A stretch of 58,057 bases of DNA from Pseudarthrobacter phenanthrenivorans. GTDB taxonomy: Bacteria > Actinomycetota > Actinomycetes > Actinomycetales > Micrococcaceae. The stretch lies in assembly GCF_000813845.1 (NCBI RefSeq), contig NZ_JWTB01000035.1, positions 1 to 58,057 of the forward strand. The letters run 5' to 3'. Of this stretch, positions 23,961-31,631 are shown in pieces. Position numbers and translations under genes: made by a program. A model generated the notes under the pieces. It searched no databases and had not been told where the DNA came from. It saw nothing but the letters and a program-made list of their open reading frames with translations. Numbering within the stretch: position 1 is the stretch's first letter; every line of letters begins with the position of its first letter.

Positions 23961-26900
23961 AGTACTTCGCCTCCGGGTGGTGGAAGACGAATGCGTCCGT
24001 GGACTGTTCGGGATGCAGCATCAGCTCATCGCTCAGGATGACGCCCATGCGCTCGGGCTTCAGCAGCTCCGTCACCTTCCGGCGGTCCTCCATGTCCGGG
24101 CAGGCGGGGTAGCCGAGCGAGAAGCGGGCACCGCGGTAGTCGAGCTTGAAGTACCCTGCCGTGTCCTTGGGCTCCTCGGACGCGAAGCCCAGCTCTTTGC
24201 GGATCCGGGCGTGCCAGAACTCGGCCAGCGCCTCGGTGAGCTGCATGACCAGGCCGTTGAGCTCGTAGTAGTCGCGGTACTGGTTGGCCGCGAACATCTT
24301 GGAGGTGAATTCCTCGATCTTGGAGCCGGCGGTCACCAGTTGCACGGGGAGCACGTCGATCTGCCCGGACTCGCGGGACTTCACGAAGTCGGCCAGGCAC
24401 AGGTGCCGGTCGCGGCGCTGGCGCGGGAAGTCGAACCGCAGGCGGTCGCTGCCGATCGGTCCGCCTGAACCACCGTCGGGGGCGAGCAGGCCCGCCTGGC
24501 CCAGGACGCCGTCGGGATCCTCGCCGTGGTGCAGCACCACCACCTGTTCGCCTTCGGAGACCACTGGGAAGTAGCCGTACGCCACGGAGGCGTCCAGCAT
24601 GCCTTCGCCCAGGATGCGGTCCAGCCAGTAGCGCAGGCGCGGGCGGCCTTCGCGTTCCACGAGTTCCTCGTAGGAGGCGCCGTCCTCGCCGCGGCCGGGC
24701 TTCAGGCCCCACTGGCCCATGAAGGTGGCACGCTCATCGAGGAACGCGGAGTAGTCGTGCAGTGATACGCCGCGGACAATGCGGGTGCCCCAGAACGGCG
24801 GCGCAGGCACGGGGTTGTCGGTGGCGACGTCGGATCGGCCGGGCATGGCTTCCGGCTCGGTGATGGTGAACTTCGCCCCGCCCTTGTGGATGCGCTTCTT
24901 CAACGGCGGCAGGCCGACGTCGTCCGGTGATTCGCCGCGGGCCACGCGCACCAGCGGTTCCATGAGGGAGAGTCCCTCGAAGGCGTCCTTGGCGTAGCGG
25001 ACCACGCCGTCAAACTGCTCGGCGAGGTCCTGCTCCACGTAGGCGCGGGTCAGGGCGGCGCCGCCCAGGATGACCGGCCACTTCTTGGCCAGGCCGCGGG
25101 ACTGCAGCTCGGCGAGGTTTTCCTTCATCACCACGGTGGACTTCACCAGCAGCCCGGACATGCCGATCACGTCGGCGTTGTGTTCCTCGGCGGCGGCGAT
25201 GATCTCGGCGATGCCCTGCTTGATGCCAATGTTCACCACTTTGTAGCCGTTGTTGGTGAGGATGATGTCCACCAGGTTCTTGCCGATGTCGTGCACGTCG
25301 CCGCGGACGGTGGCGATCACCATGGTGCCCTTGCCCGAGGAGTCCGACTTTTCCATGTGCGGCTCGAGCAGCGCGACGGCGTTCTTCATGACCTCGGCGG
25401 ACTGCAGCACGAACGGCAGCTGCATTTCGCCGGCGCCGAAGCGTTCACCTACCACCTTCATGCCCTCGAGCAGGTGGTAGTTGATGATGCCGAGCGGGGT
25501 CATGCCCTCGCTGCGGGCCAGGTCCAGGTCCTCCTCGAGGCCCTTGCCTTCGCCGTCGATGATGCGGCGTTCCAGGCGCGCGCCGGTGGGCAGGGCGGCG
25601 AGTTCGGCGGCGCGCTGGTCCTTCAGGGCTGCGGTGTCGACGCCGGCGAACATGTCCAGCATGCTGGCGAGGGGGTCGTACGTGACGTTGCCGTCGGCGT
25701 CGTATTCGCGGCGGTCCCAGACCAGGTCCAGGGCCACCTTGCGCTGGTCCTCCGGGAGGGAGGCGAGCGGGACGATCTTGGCGGCATCGATGATGCCGCT
25801 GGTCAGACCCGCCTGGACGGCCTCGTGCAGGAACACAGAGTTGAGCACGATGCGAGCTGCGGGGTTCAGGCCGAAGGAGACGTTGGAGACGCCGAGCGTG
25901 GTGTTGATGCCCAAGTATTTCGTGGTGATCTGGCGGATGGCCTCGATGGTTTCGATGCCGTCGCGGCGGGTTTCCTCCTGGCCGGTGGCCACGGGGAAGG
26001 TGAGGCAGTCGACGATGATGTCCTCGACGCGCATGCCCCATTCGCCCACCAGGGCGTCGACCAGGCGGGAGGCGATGGCTACCTTGCCCTCGGTGGTGCG
26101 GGCCTGGCCCTCTTCGTTAATGGTCAGGGCGATCACGGCGGTGCCGTGTTCCTTGACCAGCGGCATGATGCGGGCGAAGCGGCTGTTGGGGCCGTCGCCG
26201 TCCTCGTAGTTGACGGAGTTCACTACCGGGCGGCCGCCGATGAGTTCCAGGCCGGCCTGCAGGACGGGCGGTTCGGTGGAGTCGATGACCAGCGGGAGGG
26301 TGGAGGCGGAGGCGAAGCGGCTCACCACTTCCTTGATGTCGGCGACGCCGTCGCGGCCCACGTAGTCGACGCAGACGTCCAGCAGGTGGGCGCCGACGCG
26401 GATCTGGTCGCGGGCGATGTCCACGCAGTCGTCCCAGCGTTCTTCGAGCATCGCCTGGCGGAAGGCCTTGGAGCCGTTGGCGTTGGTGCGCTCGCCGATG
26501 GCCAGGTACGCGGACTCCTGGTCGAAGTTGACGTGCTGGTACAGGGAGGCGACGCCTGCTTCGCGCTCCTCCGGGATTCTCGCAGGCTTTCCGCTGTTGG
26601 TGACCACGGCTTTGCTGCGGAAGGGGGCAAGACGTTCGACGACGGCGGCCATGTGTTCCGGCGTCGTACCGCAGCAGCCGCCCACCAGGCCCAGGCCGAA
26701 TTCGCGCACGAACTGTTCGTGCGCGGTGGCGAGTTCGGCTGGTGAGAGCGGGTAGTGGGCGCCGTTGGCGCCCAGGACGGGAAGTCCGGCGTTGGGCATG
26801 CAGGCGATGGCGACGGAGGACTGTTTGGAGAGGTGGCGCAGGTGCTCGCTCATCTCGTCCGGGCCGGTGGCGCAGTTCAGGCCGATGGCGTCGACGCCGA

Positions 26901-27591
26901 GCGGTTCCAGCGCGGTGAGCGCGGCGCCGATTTCGGAGCCCATGAGCATGGTGCCCGTGGTCTCGACCGTCACCTCGACGAAGATGGGAAGCCGGATGCC
27001 TTTGGAGACGATGGCCTGCTTGCAGCCGTTGACCGCGGCCTTGGTCTGCAGGAGGTCCTGGCTGGTTTCGATGAGGAACGCGTCCGCGCCGCCGTCGATG
27101 AGGCCCTCGGCCTGGAGGGCGAAGGTCTGCTTGAGCCAGTCGTAGCTGGTGTGGCCCAGGCTGGGGAGCTTGGTGCCGGGGCCCATGGAGCCAAGGACCC
27201 AGCGCATGCGGCCGTCGGTTCCTTCTGCCGCTTCGGCGCGTTCGCGGGCGATTTTGGCGCCTTTTCTTGCCAGTTCTTCGATGCGGTCGTCGATGCCGTA
27301 GTCGGAGAGGTTGGACCAGTTGGCGCCGAAGGTGTTGGTCTCCACCGCGTCGATGCCGGTGGCGAAGTAGGCGTCATGGATGTCCGCGATGACGTCCGGG
27401 CGGGTGTCGTTGAGGATCTCGTTGCAGCCCTCAAGGTTCTGGAAGTCCGTCTCAAGCTGCAGGTCCCGGCCCTGCAGCATGGTGCCCATGGCGCCGTCGG
27501 CGATGACCACGCTGTGGTTCACGGCGTCCAGGAGTTCCTGCGAACGGGCAGGACGGGGGACGGACTCGATGTCCAGTGCGAAACGAGGCAT
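23950..27591 (-). CDS. metH: Cobalamin-dependent methionine synthase
   Basis: Transfers the methyl group of 5-methyltetrahydrofolate to homocysteine through methylcobalamin. At 1213 residues all four modules are present: a homocysteine domain starting ADGAMGTMLQG with zinc cysteines in GLNCATG and GGCCGTT (about 305); a pterin-binding domain (VIDSTEPPVLQAGLELIGG); a cobalamin domain with the His ligand in RGDVHDIGKNLVDIIL (about 765); and the AdoMet reactivation domain (YRGARFSLGYPACPD). No clear ribosome site precedes ATG 27591, but TAACCT ends 6 nt upstream, so it may be leaderless. I see no cobalamin or SAM riboswitch in the leader. Its end overlaps the ECF gene by 11 bp, tail to tail. Confidence 0.97.
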   Translation of the reverse strand: MPRFALDIESVPRPARSQELLDAVNHSVVIADGAMGTMLQGRDLQLETDFQNLEGCNEILNDTRPDVIADIHDAYFATGIDAVETNTFGANWSNLSDYGIDDRIEELARKGAKIARERAEAAEGTDGRMRWVLGSMGPGTKLPSLGHTSYDWLKQTFALQAEGLIDGGADAFLIETSQDLLQTKAAVNGCKQAIVSKGIRLPIFVEVTVETTGTMLMGSEIGAALTALEPLGVDAIGLNCATGPDEMSEHLRHLSKQSSVAIACMPNAGLPVLGANGAHYPLSPAELATAHEQFVREFGLGLVGGCCGTTPEHMAAVVERLAPFRSKAVVTNSGKPARIPEEREAGVASLYQHVNFDQESAYLAIGERTNANGSKAFRQAMLEERWDDCVDIARDQIRVGAHLLDVCVDYVGRDGVADIKEVVSRFASASTLPLVIDSTEPPVLQAGLELIGGRPVVNSVNYEDGDGPNSRFARIMPLVKEHGTAVIALTINEEGQARTTEGKVAIASRLVDALVGEWGMRVEDIIVDCLTFPVATGQEETRRDGIETIEAIRQITTKYLGINTTLGVSNVSFGLNPAARIVLNSVFLHEAVQAGLTSGIIDAAKIVPLASLPEDQRKVALDLVWDRREYDADGNVTYDPLASMLDMFAGVDTAALKDQRAAELAALPTGARLERRIIDGEGKGLEEDLDLARSEGMTPLGIINYHLLEGMKVVGERFGAGEMQLPFVLQSAEVMKNAVALLEPHMEKSDSSGKGTMVIATVRGDVHDIGKNLVDIILTNNGYKVVNIGIKQGIAEIIAAAEEHNADVIGMSGLLVKSTVVMKENLAELQSRGLAKKWPVILGGAALTRAYVEQDLAEQFDGVVRYAKDAFEGLSLMEPLVRVARGESPDDVGLPPLKKRIHKGGAKFTITEPEAMPGRSDVATDNPVPAPPFWGTRIVRGVSLHDYSAFLDERATFMGQWGLKPGRGEDGASYEELVEREGRPRLRYWLDRILGEGMLDASVAYGYFPVVSEGEQVVVLHHGEDPDGVLGQAGLLAPDGGSGGPIGSDRLRFDFPRQRRDRHLCLADFVKSRESGQIDVLPVQLVTAGSKIEEFTSKMFAANQYRDYYELNGLVMQLTEALAEFWHARIRKELGFASEEPKDTAGYFKLDYRGARFSLGYPACPDMEDRRKVTELLKPERMGVILSDELMLHPEQSTDAFVFHHPEAKYFKV

Positions 27592-27662
27592 TTAAACAGG
27601 TTACGGGCGGGGGCGCCTGCATTGCGCTGTATGTCCGGATGCTACGGCTGAGGCGGAAGGTG

Positions 27663-27701
27663 TTGACGGGCCCCATCAGAATTCTGTACTTTTAAGTACA
27701 G
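27663..27701 (+). promoter_or_regulatory. Promoter with a perfect 18-bp palindromic operator
   Basis: TTGACG (27663-27668), 18 nt, TACTTT (27687-27692) forms a promoter whose -10 lies inside the perfect palindrome CTGTACTTTTAAGTACAG (27684-27701). The second gene of this operon is a TetR regulator, so negative autoregulation through this site is the obvious reading. Confidence 0.75.
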
Positions 27702-27743
27702 AGTTAATCGATCGGTACACTCTTTCATTGAAAGGACCCTTCC

Positions 27744-28211
27744 ATGACACGACCGCCCCTTCCTCCGTTCGATGAAGCCTCCGCCATCCTCAAGGTGCGC
27801 AGTGCCGAAGATGGCTGGAACACGCGCGACCCTGAACGCATTTCCCTCGCCTACAGCGAGGACAGCTGGTGGCGCAACCGCGCAGTGTTCCTCTCGGGCC
27901 GCCCCGCGATCGTGGAATTTCTCAGCGGCAAATGGGAGCGGGAACTGGATTACCGCCTGATCAAGGAGCTCTGGGCCTACACGGGGGACGTGATCGCGGT
28001 GCGCTTCGCGTACGAGTACCACGATGCCGCCGGCCAGTGGTTCCGCGCATACGGGAATGAGAACTGGCGCTTCGACGATAATGGGCTCATGACCCACCGC
28101 CACGCGAGCATCAACGACGTCGCGATTGACGAGTCCGAGCGCAAGTTCTTCTGGGACGCCCCCGGCGCGCGCCCGTCGGACCACCCGGGCCTGACCGAAC
28201 TCGGACTCTGA
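27744..28211 (+). CDS. NTF2-like protein of the DUF1348 family
   Basis: 155-residue cytoplasmic protein with a SnoaL/NTF2-like cone fold. WNTRDPERISLAYSEDSWWRNRAVF and YEYHDAAGQWFRAYGNENW are characteristic of the DUF1348 group, widespread in bacteria and fungi, with no settled function. AAAGGA lies about 8 nt before ATG. The TGATG overlap with the next gene shows translational coupling to a TetR regulator. The pair is controlled by a palindromic operator, so this is probably an inducible stress or detoxification enzyme, though no catalytic residues can be named. Confidence 0.85.
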   Translation: MTRPPLPPFDEASAILKVRSAEDGWNTRDPERISLAYSEDSWWRNRAVFLSGRPAIVEFLSGKWERELDYRLIKELWAYTGDVIAVRFAYEYHDAAGQWFRAYGNENWRFDDNGLMTHRHASINDVAIDESERKFFWDAPGARPSDHPGLTELGL

Positions 28212-28777
28212 TGCCCCGGACTGTTCTTGACCGCTCAGACGCAGTCCTTGCCCTCGCCGGCGTCTTCCGCCGGCGGGGCTTCGAAAGCGGCTCACTGTCC
28301 GTGATCCAGCAGGAGACCGGTATTGGGCGGGGCAGCCTCTACCACTTCTTCCCCGACGGGAAAGCGGACATGGCACGCGCGGTCCTGATGCAGGTGCGGG
28401 CGTGGTTCGACGGGCAGGTGTTCGAACCGCTTCGCACGGCCGCGGATGCCGCCCAGGCGGTGACTTCCATGTCACGCGTTGTGGAGGAGTACTTCGCTTC
28501 CCGGGAGCGGGTCTGCCTGTTCGCCGCGATGACCCTGGGGGAAGAACAGGAAACCTTCGCCGCGGAGGTCCACGCATACTTCGCCGACTGGGTGGGCGTC
28601 CTCGCGGAAACGCTGGAGCGGGGCGGGGTTGCCAAGCCCGATGCCGCAGGCCTTGCCGTGGACGCCGTGGCAGCGATCCAAGGCGGACTGATTATGACGC
28701 GAGCCCTCGACGACGATGCCATGTTCTCAGGGATTGTGGCCCGCCTGAATGAGCGGTTGCTCGCGGCGCTGGGGTAG
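28211..28777 (+). CDS. TetR/AcrR-family regulator
   Basis: 188-residue repressor with a TetR helix-turn-helix near the N-terminus: AVLALAGVFRRRGFESGSLS, then QETGIGRGSLYHFFPDGKADM. The helical C-terminal domain includes SRERVCLFAAMTLGEEQETF, similar to the YxaF/LmrA-like group that senses small aromatic or drug-like molecules. Its ATG overlaps the stop codon of the DUF1348 gene. It probably binds the CTGTAC palindrome upstream of the operon. The inducer is unknown. Confidence 0.87.
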   Translation: MPRTVLDRSDAVLALAGVFRRRGFESGSLSVIQQETGIGRGSLYHFFPDGKADMARAVLMQVRAWFDGQVFEPLRTAADAAQAVTSMSRVVEEYFASRERVCLFAAMTLGEEQETFAAEVHAYFADWVGVLAETLERGGVAKPDAAGLAVDAVAAIQGGLIMTRALDDDAMFSGIVARLNERLLAALG

Positions 28778-29006
28778 CGGGGGCGGGCTTTTTGCTGAGG
28801 CGGCCTTCGGCATTCCGGGCCAGCGGCTGGAAGGCCTTCACACCTGCCGCCTCGGACGGTGGCGACCGACCGGCTCGTCGCGCCTGCAGCTTCCACCGGC
28901 GCCCACACATGAGGGTCGTGCTCACCCGGCCAGAAAATTCAAAGCCGATAACGGACCTTATGTCAAGCTGCTGGTCAGAAGGGGGCGGAAAGGCCCTCCC
29001 TCAAGC

Positions 29007-29342
29007 TTACGAAAGGTTGTGTATGGCCCCGGCCCAGCGTGGGCCGGACACGGCCCGGCGGACAGCCCTGGCACGCCCGTGGAAGTCGATCTTTGGAACC
29101 CGCTGGGAGTCGGTTGGAGCAGGCGCGTCATCGTAGGGGCGATGTTCGATATCGTGCAGAGTCCTACAGGAGTCGGTGATCAGGCCCATGCCGGCATACT
29201 CGCGGACGGCGGCAATCCCTGCGACGGCGTCGGTCTTGGTGGTAAAGGGTTTGGATACGGCCATGACGGTGCCGTCGGGCGCTGTCAGGCGGAACCTGAA
29301 GGCTGATTCTGCGTCGATGAACAGTTCGAACATTCCTGCCAT
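29007..29342 (-). CDS. YegP-like (DUF1508) small protein
   Basis: 111-residue protein whose first 55-60 residues form one DUF1508 unit: MFELFIDAESAFRFRLTAPDGTVMAVSKPF, then KTDAVAGIAAVREYAG. This short beta-rich domain is often duplicated in other bacteria but present once here. The tail beyond residue 62 is low-complexity, Arg/Pro-rich and probably disordered. AAAGGA lies 5 nt before ATG 29342. Function is unknown. It stands alone at the edge between the host-like left part and the junction region. Confidence 0.68.
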   Translation of the reverse strand: MAGMFELFIDAESAFRFRLTAPDGTVMAVSKPFTTKTDAVAGIAAVREYAGMGLITDSCRTLHDIEHRPYDDAPAPTDSQRVPKIDFHGRARAVRRAVSGPRWAGAIHNLS

Positions 29343-29718
29343 TGCGATCCTTTCGTCTGCGGGATCACTGGGCCGGCGTCGTTGCCGCCCATGCGCGTGG
29401 CGTCGTTGCTTGCGCTTTTCGTGGTGTCCCGCTCCAAATTTTTCATCAATTCAGCATGCGTTCGACGAGTCTTCCTTAGGTACACCTGCTGGCGCAAGGG
29501 ATTCCCCTGGCATCCGGCCGAAGTGATGCCCTGCTCTCGGTCAGCCCGGCGCACTTCGGGCGACGTCCCCGAGCCGCCCGAAGTGCGCCGTCGTCGTTAT
29601 CAACCAGGACGTTCCTCCCTGCTTGAGCCCCTACTGTTGGAATTGCCGATGCGTTGCGCGCGGCGAGACCACGGCGCCAAGCCAACGTCTCTCAGACTCG
29701 AGCCCTCGAAGGATTTCC
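29343..29718. other. Non-coding junction with a perfect inverted repeat
   Basis: This 376-bp stretch shows no credible gene. It holds the long inverted repeat at 29547-29590. The lack of coding and the change in base use after it suggest an old insertion border. No tRNA gene or obvious attachment site was recognised. Confidence 0.4.
29547..29590. repeat. Perfect 16-bp inverted repeat, 12-nt loop
   Basis: CGGCGCACTTCGGGCG and its exact complement CGCCCGAAGTGCGCCG face each other. No T-tract follows and no gene ends right before it on either strand, so a simple terminator is not the only option. It lies about 0.8 kb from a resolvase fragment, where recombination sites or mobile-element ends are expected. 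Confidence 0.6.
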
Positions 29719-30312
29719 GTGTCAGACCTGGTCCCGGAGTACCTAACCTACGACTACCGCTGCACCTTCCGCGGGGTTCCCGGCGTCCATCACGACCCGG
29801 ACGATTATCCGATGTTCTGGACCGTGAAGGTCAAGGGCCAGGTCTGGGACAACGAAGATGATAACGACGGCAAGGAAGTGACCGTCGGCGAGGCCGAGCT
29901 GTGCATCGTCCCGGACGCAGGCATTATTGACCTCTTCCTGACACTGGACGCGGTAAACCAAGAGGTCGCCAATATCGGCGAGATGCTCACTGTCAACCGA
30001 CCAGACCTGATCCACGAGATGAGCCTCGGCGGGGATCTGATGATCCTGTCATGGCTGAAAGTCGCACCGAAATTCCGAGGAAACAAGCTTGGCCACTCGA
30101 TCCTGAAAGCGGTCCTCAGCACGATTGGCAGGTCATCGACCAAAGTCATCATTGAGGCCACTCCCCCACTGACCGACAACGGCCCGATGGAAGGCAGCCC
30201 GGAATACCTTGCCGGGAAGGCCGCGCTGCGGCGGTACTGGGAAAGCTTCGGGTTCCAGCCGGCCCACGGCGACTACCTGGTCTTCGACGGCATGGCCGAC
30301 GGCATCGACTGA
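29719..30312 (+). CDS. GNAT-like N-acetyltransferase, substrate unknown
   Basis: 197-residue cytoplasmic protein. The clearest feature is LSWLKVAPKFRGNKLGHSILKAVLS, matching the acetyl-CoA pyrophosphate-binding loop and helix of GNAT enzymes (RxxxxGxxx spacing). The C-terminal LRRYWESFGFQPA is the usual last strand/helix of that fold. The first 80 residues are acidic and not family-typical. GAAGGA 5 nt before GTG 29719 decides the start over an upstream ATG at 29623. It stands alone, 79 nt before the resolvase remnant, and may be cargo of a lost mobile element. Confidence 0.6.
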   Translation: MSDLVPEYLTYDYRCTFRGVPGVHHDPDDYPMFWTVKVKGQVWDNEDDNDGKEVTVGEAELCIVPDAGIIDLFLTLDAVNQEVANIGEMLTVNRPDLIHEMSLGGDLMILSWLKVAPKFRGNKLGHSILKAVLSTIGRSSTKVIIEATPPLTDNGPMEGSPEYLAGKAALRRYWESFGFQPAHGDYLVFDGMADGID

Positions 30313-30391
30313 CCGCATCACCCCACTCCCCACCGCCCAGACCTTGACGTTCCCCCGCCACACCCTGACACTCGATTCCACAAGTCAAGGG

Positions 30392-30970
30392 TTGGAGGCG
30401 GCCGTAAACGGTCAGCGCATCGGCTATGTGCGGGTCAGCACGCTCGACCAGAATGAGCGGCGTCAGCTCGAGGGCCACGTCCTGGACAGGGTCTTCACGG
30501 ATAGGGCCTCCGGCCGTGACACCGCAAGGCCACAGCTGACAGAGTTGCTGCGGTTCGTCCGCGACGGCGACACCGTGGTCGTTCACAGCATGGACCGGCT
30601 CGCCCGCAACCTCGATGATCTGCGAGCCCTGGTCCAGGAACTCACCCGGCGAGGGGTGCGGGTGGAGTTTCTCAAGGAACAGCTCGTCTTCACAGGCGAG
30701 GACTCCCCAATGGCCAACCTCATGCTCTCAGTCATGGGCGCCTTCGCCGAATTCGAACGGTCCCTGATCAGAGAACGCCAGCGCGAAGGCATCGCCCTGG
30801 CCAAGCAGCGCGGCGCCGACAAAGGGCGGAAGAAGACCCTGACACCGTAACTGGCGGCCGAGTTGGTCAAGCGCGCCGGCACCGGGATCCCGAAAGTCGT
30901 CCTCGCCCACGACTACGGGATCAGCAGGGAAATGGTCAACCAGTACCTCCGCCAGGCCGCACTGAAATAG
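30392..30970 (+). pseudogene. Tn3-type serine resolvase (TnpR) interrupted by an in-frame stop
   Basis: The catalytic domain of a resolvase is intact: RIGYVRVSTLDQN with the active serine, VVVHSMDRLARNLDDLR and GEDSPMANLMLSVMGAFAEFER. After GRKKTLTP comes TAA (30848-30850). Reading on in the same frame gives 39 more residues, ending at TAG 30968-30970, with the expected helix-turn-helix (KVVLAHDYGISREMVNQYLRQ). One nonsense change, for example from GAA or CAA, therefore removed the DNA-binding tail. The N-terminal start is also poor (TTG 30392). No transposase gene remains. It marks past Tn3-family activity at the island's left edge. Confidence 0.85.
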
Positions 30971-31631
30971 AACCACCTCTTTCCCGGCGTTTCCCAGCCA
31001 ACGCCAAGGTTTACGCCGCATGGTTATCCATGGAACTTCGGCCAACCGCTATTTGGCCGGAGTTTCGCCAATTCCTGCGGAGCATCGCAAAGTCCCCCGC
31101 GGGCTGCCCAGCACTTCGACCAACCGCCCCGCAGCCGTTCGCCTTCGGTATGCACGGCAAGCATCGCTTGGCCGAGCGTAGACAGTCATCACAGTCCAGC
31201 TTTAGAGAACCTATGTTATCGGCGTGCCTGGAGGCCATGGCCAGCTTCAACGCAAGGCGTCAGCTCCAAAAAGCAGCAGCCCCCTTCAGGGGCGTGAAGC
31301 AGTCCGGATTGAGATACAGCAGCCTCGAGTGCGGAAGTTGCAGCCCGCATCAAGTCCCGCCTTCCTCACTTGTCGGAACCGAGGATCTCGCACTACCTAT
31401 TGACTGGTTCCCATAGATCGGGATATTTTTGGATAACCAAAATTTAGCACGTGCTAAGTACCCGTTTTGTAAAGAGAGCCTGTCCGCAAAGACTGTCCTC
31501 CGGTCGCATTGAGGAGGCTCCTAACCATTCAGCTTCCATGACGCGTTGTGCCGCTGACGCGCCATGAAAGGTGGTGTCACCTCGCGCCGCATCATCCCTA
31601 ATCAACGCCCATCAGGATCAACTGGAGCACA
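30971..31631. other. Long non-coding stretch before the catabolic island
   Basis: No convincing gene in 661 bp. It contains a 7-bp hairpin (CGGCCAA 31039-31045 / TTGGCCG 31053-31059) and, near the right end, the LacI-type palindrome at 31444-31457. The long untranslated region after that palindrome leads into the first island gene at 31632. Confidence 0.45.
31444..31457. promoter_or_regulatory. Perfect LacI-type operator palindrome
   Basis: TTAGCACGTGCTAA is a perfect 14-bp palindrome with the central CG typical of LacI/PurR-family sites. It lies about 175 nt before the MFS/PrpD operon, and a LacI regulator gene follows that operon. A weaker copy (11 of 14 bases) is at 45043-45056. Confidence 0.7.

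Noticed and set aside
27592..27743. Possible cobalamin or SAM riboswitch upstream of metH
   Set aside because: The gap is only 152 bp and shared with a divergent promoter; none of the conserved riboswitch boxes was seen.
31270..31345. Stretch reading AAAPFRGVKQSGLRYSSLE, like the C-terminal end of an aldehyde dehydrogenase
   Set aside because: Only about 12-15 residues fit, with no ALDH similarity before or after. Too short to call a pseudogene.
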